Shown here piece by piece: positions 17,470 through 27,211 of a stretch of DNA of 64,000 nt. The position numbers were made by a program, and so were the translations under genes. This DNA is from JANQIV01 sp050117315 (GTDB lineage: Bacteria > Bacteroidota > Ignavibacteria > Ignavibacteriales > Melioribacteraceae). Numbering within the stretch: the first letter of the stretch is position 1; every line of letters begins with the position of its first letter. The DNA is taken from positions 1 through 64,000 of the forward strand of contig JASFMY010000004.1 in assembly GCA_050117315.1 (NCBI GenBank). The letters run 5' to 3'. The notes under the pieces were generated by a model. The model saw only the letters and a list, made by a program, of their open reading frames with translations. It ran no database searches and was not told the origin of the DNA.

Positions 17470-18732
17470 TTGGAAAAGTATGTAGTTAACGGCGGGAAAA
17501 GATTAAAAGGAAAAGTAAAGGTAAGCGGATCAAAAAACGCAGCTCTGGCGTTAATGCCGGCTTGCTTATTGAACTGCGGTGTTAATATAATAGAAAACGT
17601 TCCTGAAGTAAACGATATTTATACGATGATTAAGCTGTTCAGAGCTTTGGGTATTAATTCCGAATTTGAAGATCATGTGCTTAAAATAGACACCTCCAAT
17701 GTTACAAGCCAGGTTGCACCTTATGAACACGTAAAAAAAATGCGTGCATCTGTTTATGTTTTGGGACCGTTATTGGCAAAGTACGGCAAAGCGAATGTAT
17801 CCATGCCCGGCGGATGCGCCTGGGGACCACGTCCTATCAATCTTCACCTTGAAGCTATGAAAAAATTAGGCGCAGAAATTGATTTACAAGGCGGTTACAT
17901 AATTGCTAAAACTAGAAGACTAAAAGGAAGTAAAATACATTTTGATATTTCATCTGTTGGTGCAACCGGCAATGCACTAATGGCGGCCGTTTTGGCAAAA
18001 GGAACAACACTAATCACGAATGCTGCCGTTGAGCCTGAGATTACAGTACTTGTAGATTTCCTCAATTCTATGGGTGCCAAGATAGACGGCAGAAATACAA
18101 CAAGGTTGGAAATAGAGGGGACTGATGAATTGAAGACTTCTTCTATAAAAAATATACAAGATAGAATTGAAGCCGGGACTTTACTTATTGCAGGAGCTTT
18201 AACTAAGAGTAATATTACTCTGGAATATTATTCCAACCACATTGACAGTATAGTTACAAAACTTGAAGACAGCGGTGCGAAAATTATAAAAAATGATGAT
18301 ACGATAGAATTAAACGCGCGTGGTTTGACCGCTGAAAGCGTTGATGTCTCTACTGCCGTTTATCCGGGATTCCCGACCGATATGCAGGCTCAATGGACGG
18401 TATTTATGAGCCTTGCTAATGGTACCTCAACAATAACAGATGCTATTTATTTTGACAGATTCAAGCATGCACCCGAACTTAACAGGCTCGGAGCCGATAT
18501 TGAAATAAAAAATAACTCCGCCGTTGTAAAAGGAGTAAGAAAATTGAAAGGCGCAAAAGTAATGTCAACCGACTTACGTGCAAGCGCTTCATTAGTCCTT
18601 GGAGGGCTAGCAGCCGAAGGTACAACCGAAGTATTGAGGATTTACCATATCGATAGGGGCTATCAACGTATTGAAGAAAAACTGCAGCAGCTTGGCGCAG
18701 ATATAAAACGAGTAGAAACCTCAGAATTCTAA
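17470..18732 (+). CDS. murA: UDP-GlcNAc 1-carboxyvinyltransferase, 420 aa
   Basis: It performs the first committed step of peptidoglycan synthesis: transfer of enolpyruvate from PEP to UDP-GlcNAc. The N-terminal SGSKNAALAL and the catalytic loop PGGCAWGPRP with Cys116 (the PEP-reactive, fosfomycin-sensitive residue) are clear, as is the DLRASASLVL block near residue 370. Length is typical. The start is a TTG (17470) only 11 bp after the kinase stop; no ATG fits the conserved N-terminus, so TTG is well supported. Confidence 0.96.
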   Translation: MEKYVVNGGKRLKGKVKVSGSKNAALALMPACLLNCGVNIIENVPEVNDIYTMIKLFRALGINSEFEDHVLKIDTSNVTSQVAPYEHVKKMRASVYVLGPLLAKYGKANVSMPGGCAWGPRPINLHLEAMKKLGAEIDLQGGYIIAKTRRLKGSKIHFDISSVGATGNALMAAVLAKGTTLITNAAVEPEITVLVDFLNSMGAKIDGRNTTRLEIEGTDELKTSSIKNIQDRIEAGTLLIAGALTKSNITLEYYSNHIDSIVTKLEDSGAKIIKNDDTIELNARGLTAESVDVSTAVYPGFPTDMQAQWTVFMSLANGTSTITDAIYFDRFKHAPELNRLGADIEIKNNSAVVKGVRKLKGAKVMSTDLRASASLVLGGLAAEGTTEVLRIYHIDRGYQRIEEKLQQLGADIKRVETSEF

Positions 18733-18735
18733 CAG

Positions 18736-20919
18736 ATGCCGTTAATTAAAAGTAAAAAGAATTTTCTGCTATCTCTTCTAATTTTTGTTACAGCAACAAA
18801 CCTCTTTCTAATCAGTCTGCCGCTAACAAATATTATTGGTTATGAATTTTCAGCCGTCAATGCAATACTACTCTTTGTTGTAGGATTTATTCTTACAAAT
18901 AGATTTACCGGCAGCAGTTTTCTAAACCAAAAAATTTCTTTCCTATTTTTTAGAGAAAACCTTACAACCTATCTGACTTTTGTATTATTGCCCGTGGTAA
19001 TTTCTACGTTGAATACAATTGTTTTCCACAAATGTCCGGTTGAAAACGGGATACTCTATTATTTGATGATTACTGTACCGGCTTATTTATACGGTATTTC
19101 ATCAGCAATTGTTATATCAACACTTGTAAAAAAAAGAAAGTATTTATTTTTTTTAGTTTTCTTTTTTCTCTTGTGTTTAGAACCTCTCCTTGAAATTTAT
19201 TTTTATCCTCAAATATATTTTTATAATCCAATAGTACTGTTCTTTAACGGTACAATTTATGATGAGGATATAATTGTAAACTCAGAGTTTTTGATTTATA
19301 GGTTGATAACATCATTGATATTTATCTTGCCTTTGATAGCGCTTTATTTTATTGCGCTGAGTAATAAAAAAAGAAAAATAATATTCACTGCTTCGTTAAT
19401 AATTTTGTGTGTGTTATACTTTTTTTGCAAAAGCACTATGGGTTTTAATACCGATTATAAAAGGCTTAAAAAGGAACTGGGAGGTAATGTTTCTACCGAG
19501 CATTTTGAAATTATTTATTCAAAAGATATAAAAGAAAGTGAACTTAAAAATCTAATTCTCTCACACGAATATTATTTTGAAGAAATTAAAGATACAGCTT
19601 TAATAACACCGTCAAAAAAAATAACTTCATTTGTTTTCAAAGATAAAATACAAAAGAGAAAACTATTCGGTGCCGGGAATGCAGATGTAGCAAAGCCCTG
19701 GCTTTATCAAATCTATGTTGATATAAGAAGTTATCAAACAACATTAAAACACGAACTGGTGCATGTTTTTTCTGCGGAAATCGGCAAAGGTTTTTTGAAG
19801 CTACCATCGTGGATAAACCCGGCTATGATTGAAGGCTATGCAATGGCTGTTGAAAACAATTACGGTGAAAATGATATTCACTATATGGCATTTATTGCCA
19901 AAGAAAGCGGTTACAATTTCCCGGTTAAAGAGTTATTTACCGGGATGAATTTTCTTACAAAAGCGCCTTCAATATCATATATATTTTCTGGCTCATTTAT
20001 AAAATACTTAGCGGATGAATACGGGATTGAAAAGGTAAACAAAGTATATTCTGATTTAAATTTTGAGAAACATTTTCAGATACCTATCGACAGCCTTGAA
20101 AAAGAATATTACTCATTCTTAAATAATCTTGAAGTGAAATTAAACGAAAATACGGCAAAATTATTTTTCGGCAGAAAAACAATTTTTAAAAAACATTGTG
20201 TAAGATACACTGCAAAAAAAATAAAAGAAGCGTGGAGGCTTTATAATAATAAAAGTCACGGCGATGCTTTAATAATTTTCAAAGATATATATGAGCTTAG
20301 CGAATCATATTCTGCGTTGATAGGGATAATAAATTGTTATAAAGAATTAGAAAATTATGAAACCGCTCATGAATTTCTATCTGGAGAAATTGGAAAGTTT
20401 GAAACTTCATCATACATATTCAATTTGGAACTAATGCTTGCAGATTTAGATGTTATCAATAAACATTATGGACAAGCAGAAATTCTTTATACCGAACTAT
20501 TGGAGGAAAAGCCAAGCAAAGATTATTATAACATCACATCTGCAAGAATGACCTTATTAAAAAGCAATGAGAGCAAGTTGCATGATTATTTATTAAGTGA
20601 GGATAAGGGGAGATATGAAATCCTAAAAAGTCTATACTTTCAAGATTATAATGCAGAACTGCTGCCGTTACTGATGAGATTATCTGTTCTGAATAATGAA
20701 AATTATGAGGAATTTATTGATAGAGTAATTAAGTTTTCATCAAATGATCAAATAGATTCGTATACTGCATATGAACTTTCGCAGTATTTCTTAGATCAAA
20801 ATGATTACGAACTAGCTGAAGAATATGCTGAATTAGCGTTTGGAAAGGATCATGGTTTCGAGAAAGCATATATTTACAAAGAAAACCTTAATAAAATTGA
20901 ATGGTTTATAAAAAAATAA
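18736..20919 (+). CDS. polytopic membrane peptidase-MA-like protein with TPR-like tail
   Basis: The first about 230 residues hold some six membrane spans. A gluzincin motif HELVH (339-343) with a downstream Glu366 in MIEGYAMA follows, the spacing of the peptidase MA family, so a zinc metallopeptidase on the outer side of the membrane is likely. The C-terminal third (about 500-727) reads as helical TPR-like repeats. It starts 4 bp after murA. No substrate can be inferred. A cell-envelope or quality-control role is suggested only by the neighbours. Confidence 0.75.
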   Translation: MPLIKSKKNFLLSLLIFVTATNLFLISLPLTNIIGYEFSAVNAILLFVVGFILTNRFTGSSFLNQKISFLFFRENLTTYLTFVLLPVVISTLNTIVFHKCPVENGILYYLMITVPAYLYGISSAIVISTLVKKRKYLFFLVFFFLLCLEPLLEIYFYPQIYFYNPIVLFFNGTIYDEDIIVNSEFLIYRLITSLIFILPLIALYFIALSNKKRKIIFTASLIILCVLYFFCKSTMGFNTDYKRLKKELGGNVSTEHFEIIYSKDIKESELKNLILSHEYYFEEIKDTALITPSKKITSFVFKDKIQKRKLFGAGNADVAKPWLYQIYVDIRSYQTTLKHELVHVFSAEIGKGFLKLPSWINPAMIEGYAMAVENNYGENDIHYMAFIAKESGYNFPVKELFTGMNFLTKAPSISYIFSGSFIKYLADEYGIEKVNKVYSDLNFEKHFQIPIDSLEKEYYSFLNNLEVKLNENTAKLFFGRKTIFKKHCVRYTAKKIKEAWRLYNNKSHGDALIIFKDIYELSESYSALIGIINCYKELENYETAHEFLSGEIGKFETSSYIFNLELMLADLDVINKHYGQAEILYTELLEEKPSKDYYNITSARMTLLKSNESKLHDYLLSEDKGRYEILKSLYFQDYNAELLPLLMRLSVLNNENYEEFIDRVIKFSSNDQIDSYTAYELSQYFLDQNDYELAEEYAELAFGKDHGFEKAYIYKENLNKIEWFIKK

Positions 20920-20961
20920 AGACGTTTATTACCAAGTTAAATTGTAAAATTGATATTACAG

Positions 20962-22368
20962 ATGAATTTAGATAAATATAAAGAATACTTTGAATCAAAT
21001 AAAATATTTAGAGAAGCCTCAAAGGTAGCCCGGGACGAAGGCTGTGAACTATATGTTGTAGGGGGCTATGTTAGAGATTTAATATTAAACAGAAGCAGAA
21101 GCGAAATAGATTTTCTTGTTGTGGGAGATGGAATTGATTACGCGAATAAATTAGCCGGTCACTTAAATATAAAAGCGGTTTCCGTCTTTAAGAATTTTGG
21201 TACTGCGCATTTACGTTACAAAGACATTGATCTTGAATTTGTTGGAGCCAGGAAAGAATCATATAAAAGAGGAAGTCGCAATCCCGATGTTGTACCGGGT
21301 ACATTTATAGACGACATTTCCCGCCGGGACTTTACAGTTAATACACTTGCTGTTTCGTTAAATAAAAAAGACTTCGGAGAAATTATAGATACATTTAACG
21401 GGCTTGAAGATATTGAAAACAAATTAATACGTACACCGATAAACCCGCATGAAACATTTGACGATGACCCTTTAAGAATTTTAAGAGCTTTCCGTTTTGC
21501 TTCACAGCTTGAATTTGAAATTGATTCAAGAATTATGAAAGCTGCTGAATCATTACGAGAAAGGCTGAAAATAATTTCGCAGGAGAGAATAACGGACGAG
21601 TTCATGAAAATACTGGCTTCTTCAAAACCGTCGGTCGGGTTAAAACTTCTCTACTATAGCAAAGTAATAGAAATAGTATTCCCGGAAGTATCAAAACTTG
21701 GCGGAACGGAGCAGAGAGAAGACTACCACCACAAAGATGTTTTTCTTCATACGTGTATTGTGGTTGATAATATTTCTGCAGTGACTGAAAACGTTTGGCT
21801 TAGGTTTGCTGCCTTAGTTCACGATATTGCAAAACCGAATACGAAAAAGTTTGTTGAAGGAATCGGCTGGACATTTCACGGACACGAAGAAATCGGCGCA
21901 AGAATGATGAAAAGAATTTTTAAGAGATTGAAACTTCCTATGAATAAATTGGAATACATTGAAAAACTTATACGGCTTCACTTGCGGCCTATAGCGCTGG
22001 TTGATGATATTGTTACCGACTCGGCAATAAGAAGATTAATAGTCTCCGCCGGGGAAAACCTGGATGATTTAATTACATTATGCCGCGCTGATATTACAAG
22101 TAAAAATCCCGACAAAGTTTCAAAGTATCTCAATAACTATGAAATAGTAATGAAAAAAGTTTACGAAGTTTTGGAGAAGGATAAACTTCGGGCTTTTCAG
22201 TCCCCGGTTAGAGGCGATGAAATAATGAGAGTATTAAACTTAAAGCCATCCAAAACAGTAGGTTTAATAAAAACTGCAATAGAAGAAGCAATACTTGACG
22301 GTGAAATCGGAAACAATTACGAGGAGGCATTTGAATATATGATGAAAATAAAGGATCAGTATATTTAG
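20962..22368 (+). CDS. cca: tRNA CCA nucleotidyltransferase / HD-domain protein
   Basis: It adds or repairs the CCA 3' end of tRNAs. The nucleotidyltransferase motif GGYVRD (about 33-38) precedes the acidic pair EIDFLVVG, and the family signature RRDFTVNTLA (about 115-124) and DPLRILRAFRFA (about 169-180) are present. An HD metal-dependent phosphohydrolase motif HDIAKP lies near 276. Length (468) matches class II enzymes with an HD domain. It would be needed for the window's tRNA-Leu(CAA), whose CCA is not encoded. The ATG at 20962 is used; an upstream TTG in frame has no support. Confidence 0.9.
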   Translation: MNLDKYKEYFESNKIFREASKVARDEGCELYVVGGYVRDLILNRSRSEIDFLVVGDGIDYANKLAGHLNIKAVSVFKNFGTAHLRYKDIDLEFVGARKESYKRGSRNPDVVPGTFIDDISRRDFTVNTLAVSLNKKDFGEIIDTFNGLEDIENKLIRTPINPHETFDDDPLRILRAFRFASQLEFEIDSRIMKAAESLRERLKIISQERITDEFMKILASSKPSVGLKLLYYSKVIEIVFPEVSKLGGTEQREDYHHKDVFLHTCIVVDNISAVTENVWLRFAALVHDIAKPNTKKFVEGIGWTFHGHEEIGARMMKRIFKRLKLPMNKLEYIEKLIRLHLRPIALVDDIVTDSAIRRLIVSAGENLDDLITLCRADITSKNPDKVSKYLNNYEIVMKKVYEVLEKDKLRAFQSPVRGDEIMRVLNLKPSKTVGLIKTAIEEAILDGEIGNNYEEAFEYMMKIKDQYI

Positions 22369-22569
22369 TTTATTGTAATTTTTGTTCTTATTTGAAATAA
22401 GTCATCTTAAATCATTGACTATGTTATTTGTAAATCAATTAATCAATTTCGCTGGGGTTAACTGTCTAAGTAAATTTAGCCGTTTATAGTATGTAACTTT
22501 TCCGTTCTCAATAACGTCAAAAAGGCGGTTCTTCTATTAATTTTAAGACCGTATTTATAAGGAGCAAAA

Positions 22570-23913
22570 ATGAAAAAAAACTTATTTCTAATTTTTCTGT
22601 TAATACCGGCTGTGGTGTTTTCGCAACAAAAATTAACACTTCAGGACGCAATTAAGGTAGCTTTACAAAGAAACTCTAATTTGATTATAAGTAAAAACAA
22701 TCTGGAAGGATCAAAATCAAACCTCAAAAGCGCTTACGGTAATTTACTGCCGAGTTTAGGCGTTTCGGGTTCATTTAATTGGTCTAAAGTTAAAGATGAC
22801 GGAGGCTCTCAACTTGATGAATTTGGTGTAGTCACTGAACTTCCTGTTTCTGAATATGATACGAGAAGTTATGGGCTATCAGTTAGTGGCAACTGGGTAT
22901 TATTTGATGGGCTGTCAAATCTCGCCACAATTTCTGGTAGCAAAGATGACCTTGAAGCTGCAAAGCTTTCACTTGAAAGACAAAAGGAAGAGATCATTTA
23001 TCAAACTATTGAGTTATACTACTCGGTACTTAACTATGAAAAATTAGTTAAAGTAAGAGAAGATAATATTCAATTTAATAAAAAGTTTTTGGAGCAGGTA
23101 CAGGAAAGAAATAGATTGGGTTCGGTTGCTATAGCGGATGTTTATACACAACAGGTTCAGCTTGGCAATGCTGAGTTATCGTTGATTACCGAACAAAATA
23201 ATCTGGAAGATGCGAAAAGCAACTTATTGAATTTCTTGGCGTTGGATGTTCTGAAAGATTATGAATATGTGAATCCTGCAGACGATAATACTGAAATTAA
23301 TATATCCACATTTGATAACCAGTTTGCTTCGGTTGAAGCAATGGTTTCTGCTGCTTTAGCAAATAGGAAAGATTATAAAAGCCAGATGTTATCGGTATCA
23401 AGTGCTAAAAGCGGTATTACTGCTGCGCGGGGTTCTATTTTCCCGAAACTTACAAGTAGTTTTGGATACGGAACAAGTGCTACTGATTATTCAAACTTAT
23501 TCAATAGGCAGACATACAACTTTGGATTGTCGTTAAGTGTTCCGATATTCTCCAATTTTAATGTTGATAATGCAATTCAACTGGCAAAAGTTTCGGCCCT
23601 TAATGAAGGGGAAAGCTTATCGTCATTGGAAAGAAAAATAAAAATAGAAGTAAAACAGGATTTCCTTGATTTTGAAGCGGCAAAAAAAGGCCTCGATGTT
23701 GCAACAAAGAACTTGATTTCTGCTGAAGAAAACAGGAGGATAAATTTTGAAAGGTACAATTTAGGCGCCGGTACCATACTCGACGTACTACAGTCCGACA
23801 GGGATTTGACACAGGCTCAAAGTGATAAAATTAATGCAACTTTCGAGTTTTACAGAACTAAAGATAAACTACTCAATACTCTTGGAAAATTAGAAAGTAA
23901 ACAATACGAATAA
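22570..23913 (+). CDS. TolC-family outer-membrane efflux protein, 447 aa
   Basis: A signal peptide (Lys-rich start, hydrophobic core, AVVFSQQ cleavage area) precedes LTLQDAIKVALQRNSNL, the typical first helix of outer membrane efflux proteins. Two such repeats and long coiled-coil helices, ending with GAGTILDVLQSDRDLTQAQ, are diagnostic. It would form the outer-membrane channel for the periplasmic adaptor and ABC genes that follow within 21 bp. AAGGAGC precedes the ATG. It is the first gene of the efflux operon. Confidence 0.92.
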   Translation: MKKNLFLIFLLIPAVVFSQQKLTLQDAIKVALQRNSNLIISKNNLEGSKSNLKSAYGNLLPSLGVSGSFNWSKVKDDGGSQLDEFGVVTELPVSEYDTRSYGLSVSGNWVLFDGLSNLATISGSKDDLEAAKLSLERQKEEIIYQTIELYYSVLNYEKLVKVREDNIQFNKKFLEQVQERNRLGSVAIADVYTQQVQLGNAELSLITEQNNLEDAKSNLLNFLALDVLKDYEYVNPADDNTEINISTFDNQFASVEAMVSAALANRKDYKSQMLSVSSAKSGITAARGSIFPKLTSSFGYGTSATDYSNLFNRQTYNFGLSLSVPIFSNFNVDNAIQLAKVSALNEGESLSSLERKIKIEVKQDFLDFEAAKKGLDVATKNLISAEENRRINFERYNLGAGTILDVLQSDRDLTQAQSDKINATFEFYRTKDKLLNTLGKLESKQYE

Positions 23914-23934
23914 ATTATAGGAGAGATTTTTCCA

Positions 23935-25215
23935 ATGGCTAACGGAAAGAAAAAATCTAAAAAGAAACTTTTTATATTTGGCGGTATAGGTATATTAATA
24001 ATAGTTGTAGTTTTGTTGGTTGTGTTCGGCAGCAACAAAGAAGTAATTATTTCTGTTCAAACAGAGGATGTGCAAACAAGAACAATTACCCAGGTTGTTT
24101 CTGCTACAGGTAAAATCCAACCGGTAGAACAAGTAGTGCTTAGGCCAGAAATAACAGGTGAGATAGTTAACCTTCCTATTGAAGAAGGGGATTATGTTAA
24201 AAAAGGACAATTATTAGTTCGAATTAAACCTGATATCTATATTGCTCAGAGAAACAGGGCTAAAGCAAGCCTTAAATCAGCCGAAGCAAATCTAAATATC
24301 AGCAAAGCAAATCTTGAAAATCTTGAAGGTGAATATAAGAGAATTCAGGGATTGTTCGAGAAAAAATTAGCAAGCCAATCTGAAATAGATGCTGCAAAAG
24401 CATCTTATCTTCAAGCTAAGGGTACTTATGAAGCTAATTCAGCCTCTGTTCTTCAAGCCAAAGAGGGATTAAAGGAGGCGGAAGAAGAATTAGCCAAAAC
24501 AACTATCTATTCCCCAATGAACGGAACAATTACCGAGCTTTACGTTGAATTAAGTGAAAGAGTCCTTGGCAGCAGTTTTAGTCAGGGTACACATATGTTG
24601 ACAGTGTCAGACCTGGAGCAAATGGAAGCAATAGTTGAAGTTGATGAAAACGACATCGTATTAATCTCAATTGGAGATATGACTAACATTGAAATAGATG
24701 CATTTGGTGACAGAATTTTTCAAGGGAAGGTTTCACAAATTGGTAATAGCGCAGTTACAACAGGTTCCGGTACTCAAGACGAAGTGGTTAATTTTGAAGT
24801 GAAAATTTTATTAACGGATAAAGATGAGAAAATTAGACCTGGTATGTCTTGCGATGCAGATATAGAAACAGATACAAAATTTGATGTGCTGTCAGTTCCT
24901 ATTCAAAGTGTAACCGCAAGAGTAGAACAAAATAACAACGACTATGAAGATGAAGAAAACAGTAACAAGAAGAAACATAAAAAAAATGAACCGGAAGAAG
25001 TTGTATTTGTAGTTAAAGAACAGGTTGCAAGGCAAGTAAAAGTCAAAACAGGTATTAGCGATGATACTTATATTGAAATAATAGAAGGATTGACCGGTGA
25101 TGAAAAAGTAGTCAGCGGACCTTACCGTGCAATTTCAAAGGAATTATTCGACAGTACGGCAGTAGTTATTCAAAACAAAGGGGATAACAAAAACCTTGCT
25201 GACAAAGAAGAATAA
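23935..25215 (+). CDS. MacA/HlyD-type periplasmic adaptor, 426 aa
   Basis: An N-terminal membrane anchor (about residues 10-32) is followed by the biotinyl-lipoyl segment VVLRPEITGEIVNLPIEEG, a helical hairpin (about 100-185) and beta-barrel domain, as in RND/MacA membrane-fusion proteins. A charged low-complexity insert rich in Asp, Glu, Lys and Asn (about 336-356) is unusual and probably a loop. It should couple the ABC transporter in the inner membrane to the TolC-like channel encoded just upstream. AGGAGAG precedes the ATG. Confidence 0.92.
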   Translation: MANGKKKSKKKLFIFGGIGILIIVVVLLVVFGSNKEVIISVQTEDVQTRTITQVVSATGKIQPVEQVVLRPEITGEIVNLPIEEGDYVKKGQLLVRIKPDIYIAQRNRAKASLKSAEANLNISKANLENLEGEYKRIQGLFEKKLASQSEIDAAKASYLQAKGTYEANSASVLQAKEGLKEAEEELAKTTIYSPMNGTITELYVELSERVLGSSFSQGTHMLTVSDLEQMEAIVEVDENDIVLISIGDMTNIEIDAFGDRIFQGKVSQIGNSAVTTGSGTQDEVVNFEVKILLTDKDEKIRPGMSCDADIETDTKFDVLSVPIQSVTARVEQNNNDYEDEENSNKKKHKKNEPEEVVFVVKEQVARQVKVKTGISDDTYIEIIEGLTGDEKVVSGPYRAISKELFDSTAVVIQNKGDNKNLADKEE

Positions 25216-25234
25216 CTAATGAGGTAAAGCTATT

Positions 25235-25954
25235 ATGAATTTAATAAAAATTGAACATATCGCTAAAATATATCATGTCGGAACTGAGGAAGTTCATGCG
25301 CTTGCTGATGTTTCTATTGATATAAACAAAAATGAATACGTTGCAATAATGGGACCTTCCGGATCGGGTAAATCCACTTTAATGAATATACTCGGCTGCT
25401 TGGATACACCTACAAAAGGCTTATACGATTTTGAAGGGGAAAACGTAAGTGAAATGGAAGATAACGAGTTAGCTGCTATTAGAAATCAAAAGATCGGGTT
25501 TGTGTTTCAGACATTTAATTTGTTAGCTAGATCAGATGCCTTACACAACGTAGAATTGCCGTTGATATATGCAGGTATTCCGTCACATGAAAGAAAAGAA
25601 AGGGCAAGACAGTCGCTTATTGATGTTGGCCTTGAAGATAGAATTCACCATAAGCCTAATGAACTATCCGGCGGTCAGCGGCAGAGAGTTGCAATTGCAA
25701 GGGCCCTTGTTACAAAGCCTTCAATAATATTAGCCGATGAACCGACCGGCAACCTTGATTCTAAAACCGGTGAAGACATAATGTATTTGTTTAACCAAAT
25801 TCACGAACAGGGTAATACTATAATTCTTGTTACGCATGAAGAATATATAGCAGAACACGCTGCGAGAATTATAAGGTTAAAAGACGGTTTTATTGAAGCA
25901 GATGAATTGGTTGAAAAACGATTTATTCCCAAGAAAAGGGAAGCAGTACTATAA
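25235..25954 (+). CDS. MacB/LolD-type ABC transporter ATPase, 239 aa
   Basis: It is the nucleotide-binding subunit. Walker A GPSGSGKST (about 40-48), Q-loop, ABC signature LSGGQRQRVAIARAL (about 144-158) and Walker B IILADEPTGNLD (about 164-175) are all intact, and the TGNLDS stretch is characteristic of the MacB/LolD/FtsE group. It lies between adaptor and permease genes with 19-bp gaps, so it presumably energises the permeases encoded next. The C-terminal about 15 residues are a basic extension. Confidence 0.94.
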   Translation: MNLIKIEHIAKIYHVGTEEVHALADVSIDINKNEYVAIMGPSGSGKSTLMNILGCLDTPTKGLYDFEGENVSEMEDNELAAIRNQKIGFVFQTFNLLARSDALHNVELPLIYAGIPSHERKERARQSLIDVGLEDRIHHKPNELSGGQRQRVAIARALVTKPSIILADEPTGNLDSKTGEDIMYLFNQIHEQGNTIILVTHEEYIAEHAARIIRLKDGFIEADELVEKRFIPKKREAVL

Positions 25955-25972
25955 TTAAAAGAGAGGTAAAAA

Positions 25973-27211
25973 ATGTCACGCTTTCTTTTTGAACTAAAAG
26001 AAGGAGTAATAATTTCTTCAAAGGCAATACTGGCTAATAAGGCAAGGTCGGTATTAACAACTCTTGGAATTATAATAGGTATCTGGGCTGTTATTACAAT
26101 GTCAACCGCAATCAAGGGAATTGACATAGCTTTTCAAGAAGGGGTTGCTTCTCTAGGTTCGGACAACATTTTCATTGATAAATGGGAATGGTTTAATAAT
26201 GATATACCGTGGTGGGAACTAAGAAATAGAAGAAATATTGATATGGAAGATTTCAGGAGATACAAGGACTTAGCCAAGCTGCCTATTGCAGTTGCCCCTT
26301 CAACCACTACAACTCAAACTGTGAAACAACGCGACAGAACGGTTGAGTATATAAGCATTCTAGGTACAACCGATGAGTATATTGAAACTACAAACTTGTC
26401 CTTTTATGAAGGAAGGTTCTTTAATGAACTTGAAAGCAAAGGTGGAAGGGGAGTTGCAGTGCTGGGCTGGGAAATATATGAAAGCCTTTTCCCTAACGGC
26501 GGAGCTATAGGTAGTGAAGTAAAAGTCAAAGGCCGTAAATTAAAAGTAGTCGGTGTCCTTGAAGAACAGGGGAGTTGGGTGATGGGAGACTGGAACCCGG
26601 ATAACCGGATTTTTATTCCGATTGAATTTATGTCTAAATATTTGCAAAGACAAGCCCGGAGAAGTATAACAATTAATGCAAGGGCGGCAAACAGCCAGGA
26701 GGTTGATAATGTGAAGGAAGAAGCAATCGGAATTATGAGAAGGGTAAGAGGTTTAACCTATGATGAAGAAAATGATTTTTCTATTAACCAGCAGGAAGGA
26801 CTGTTAAGTAATATAAATCAAACGGTTGGTGTTATTCAGATTGCAGGATATTTTATCACAGGTCTTGCTTTGTTTGTTGGAGCAATCGGGATAATGAATA
26901 TAATGTTTGTATCTGTTAAAGAAAGGACCAGGGAGATTGGAATTAGAAAAGCTATCGGCGCTAAACGTAGAGCTATATTAGGACAGTTCTTATCGGAAGC
27001 GGCAACAATATGTCTTCTTGGAGGATTAATAGGGCTTGGAATTGCGGCTCTAACAAGCCTTATAATTGACAGATTTTTACCGACAGCAATTCAGATTGAA
27101 GCAGTGTTTTTAGCAATCGGTATTTCACTTTTAACCGGTGTTCTTTCGGGTTTTGCGCCTGCTTACGCAGCATCTAAACTTGATCCGGTAGATTCATTGA
27201 GGTATGAATAA
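25973..27211 (+). CDS. MacB-type ABC permease 1, 412 aa
   Basis: Topology follows MacB/FtsX permeases: one span at about 25-45 (LTTLGIIIGIWAVITM), a long periplasmic MacB_PCD domain (about 50-270), then three spans, with the conserved cytoplasmic GIRKAIGAKR motif at about 324-333. This copy is the most diverged of the three in the operon. Its stop overlaps the next start by one base, which implies coupled translation. It probably exports a peptide, lipid or macrolide-like substrate; the substrate is unknown. Confidence 0.92.
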   Translation: MSRFLFELKEGVIISSKAILANKARSVLTTLGIIIGIWAVITMSTAIKGIDIAFQEGVASLGSDNIFIDKWEWFNNDIPWWELRNRRNIDMEDFRRYKDLAKLPIAVAPSTTTTQTVKQRDRTVEYISILGTTDEYIETTNLSFYEGRFFNELESKGGRGVAVLGWEIYESLFPNGGAIGSEVKVKGRKLKVVGVLEEQGSWVMGDWNPDNRIFIPIEFMSKYLQRQARRSITINARAANSQEVDNVKEEAIGIMRRVRGLTYDEENDFSINQQEGLLSNINQTVGVIQIAGYFITGLALFVGAIGIMNIMFVSVKERTREIGIRKAIGAKRRAILGQFLSEAATICLLGGLIGLGIAALTSLIIDRFLPTAIQIEAVFLAIGISLLTGVLSGFAPAYAASKLDPVDSLRYE

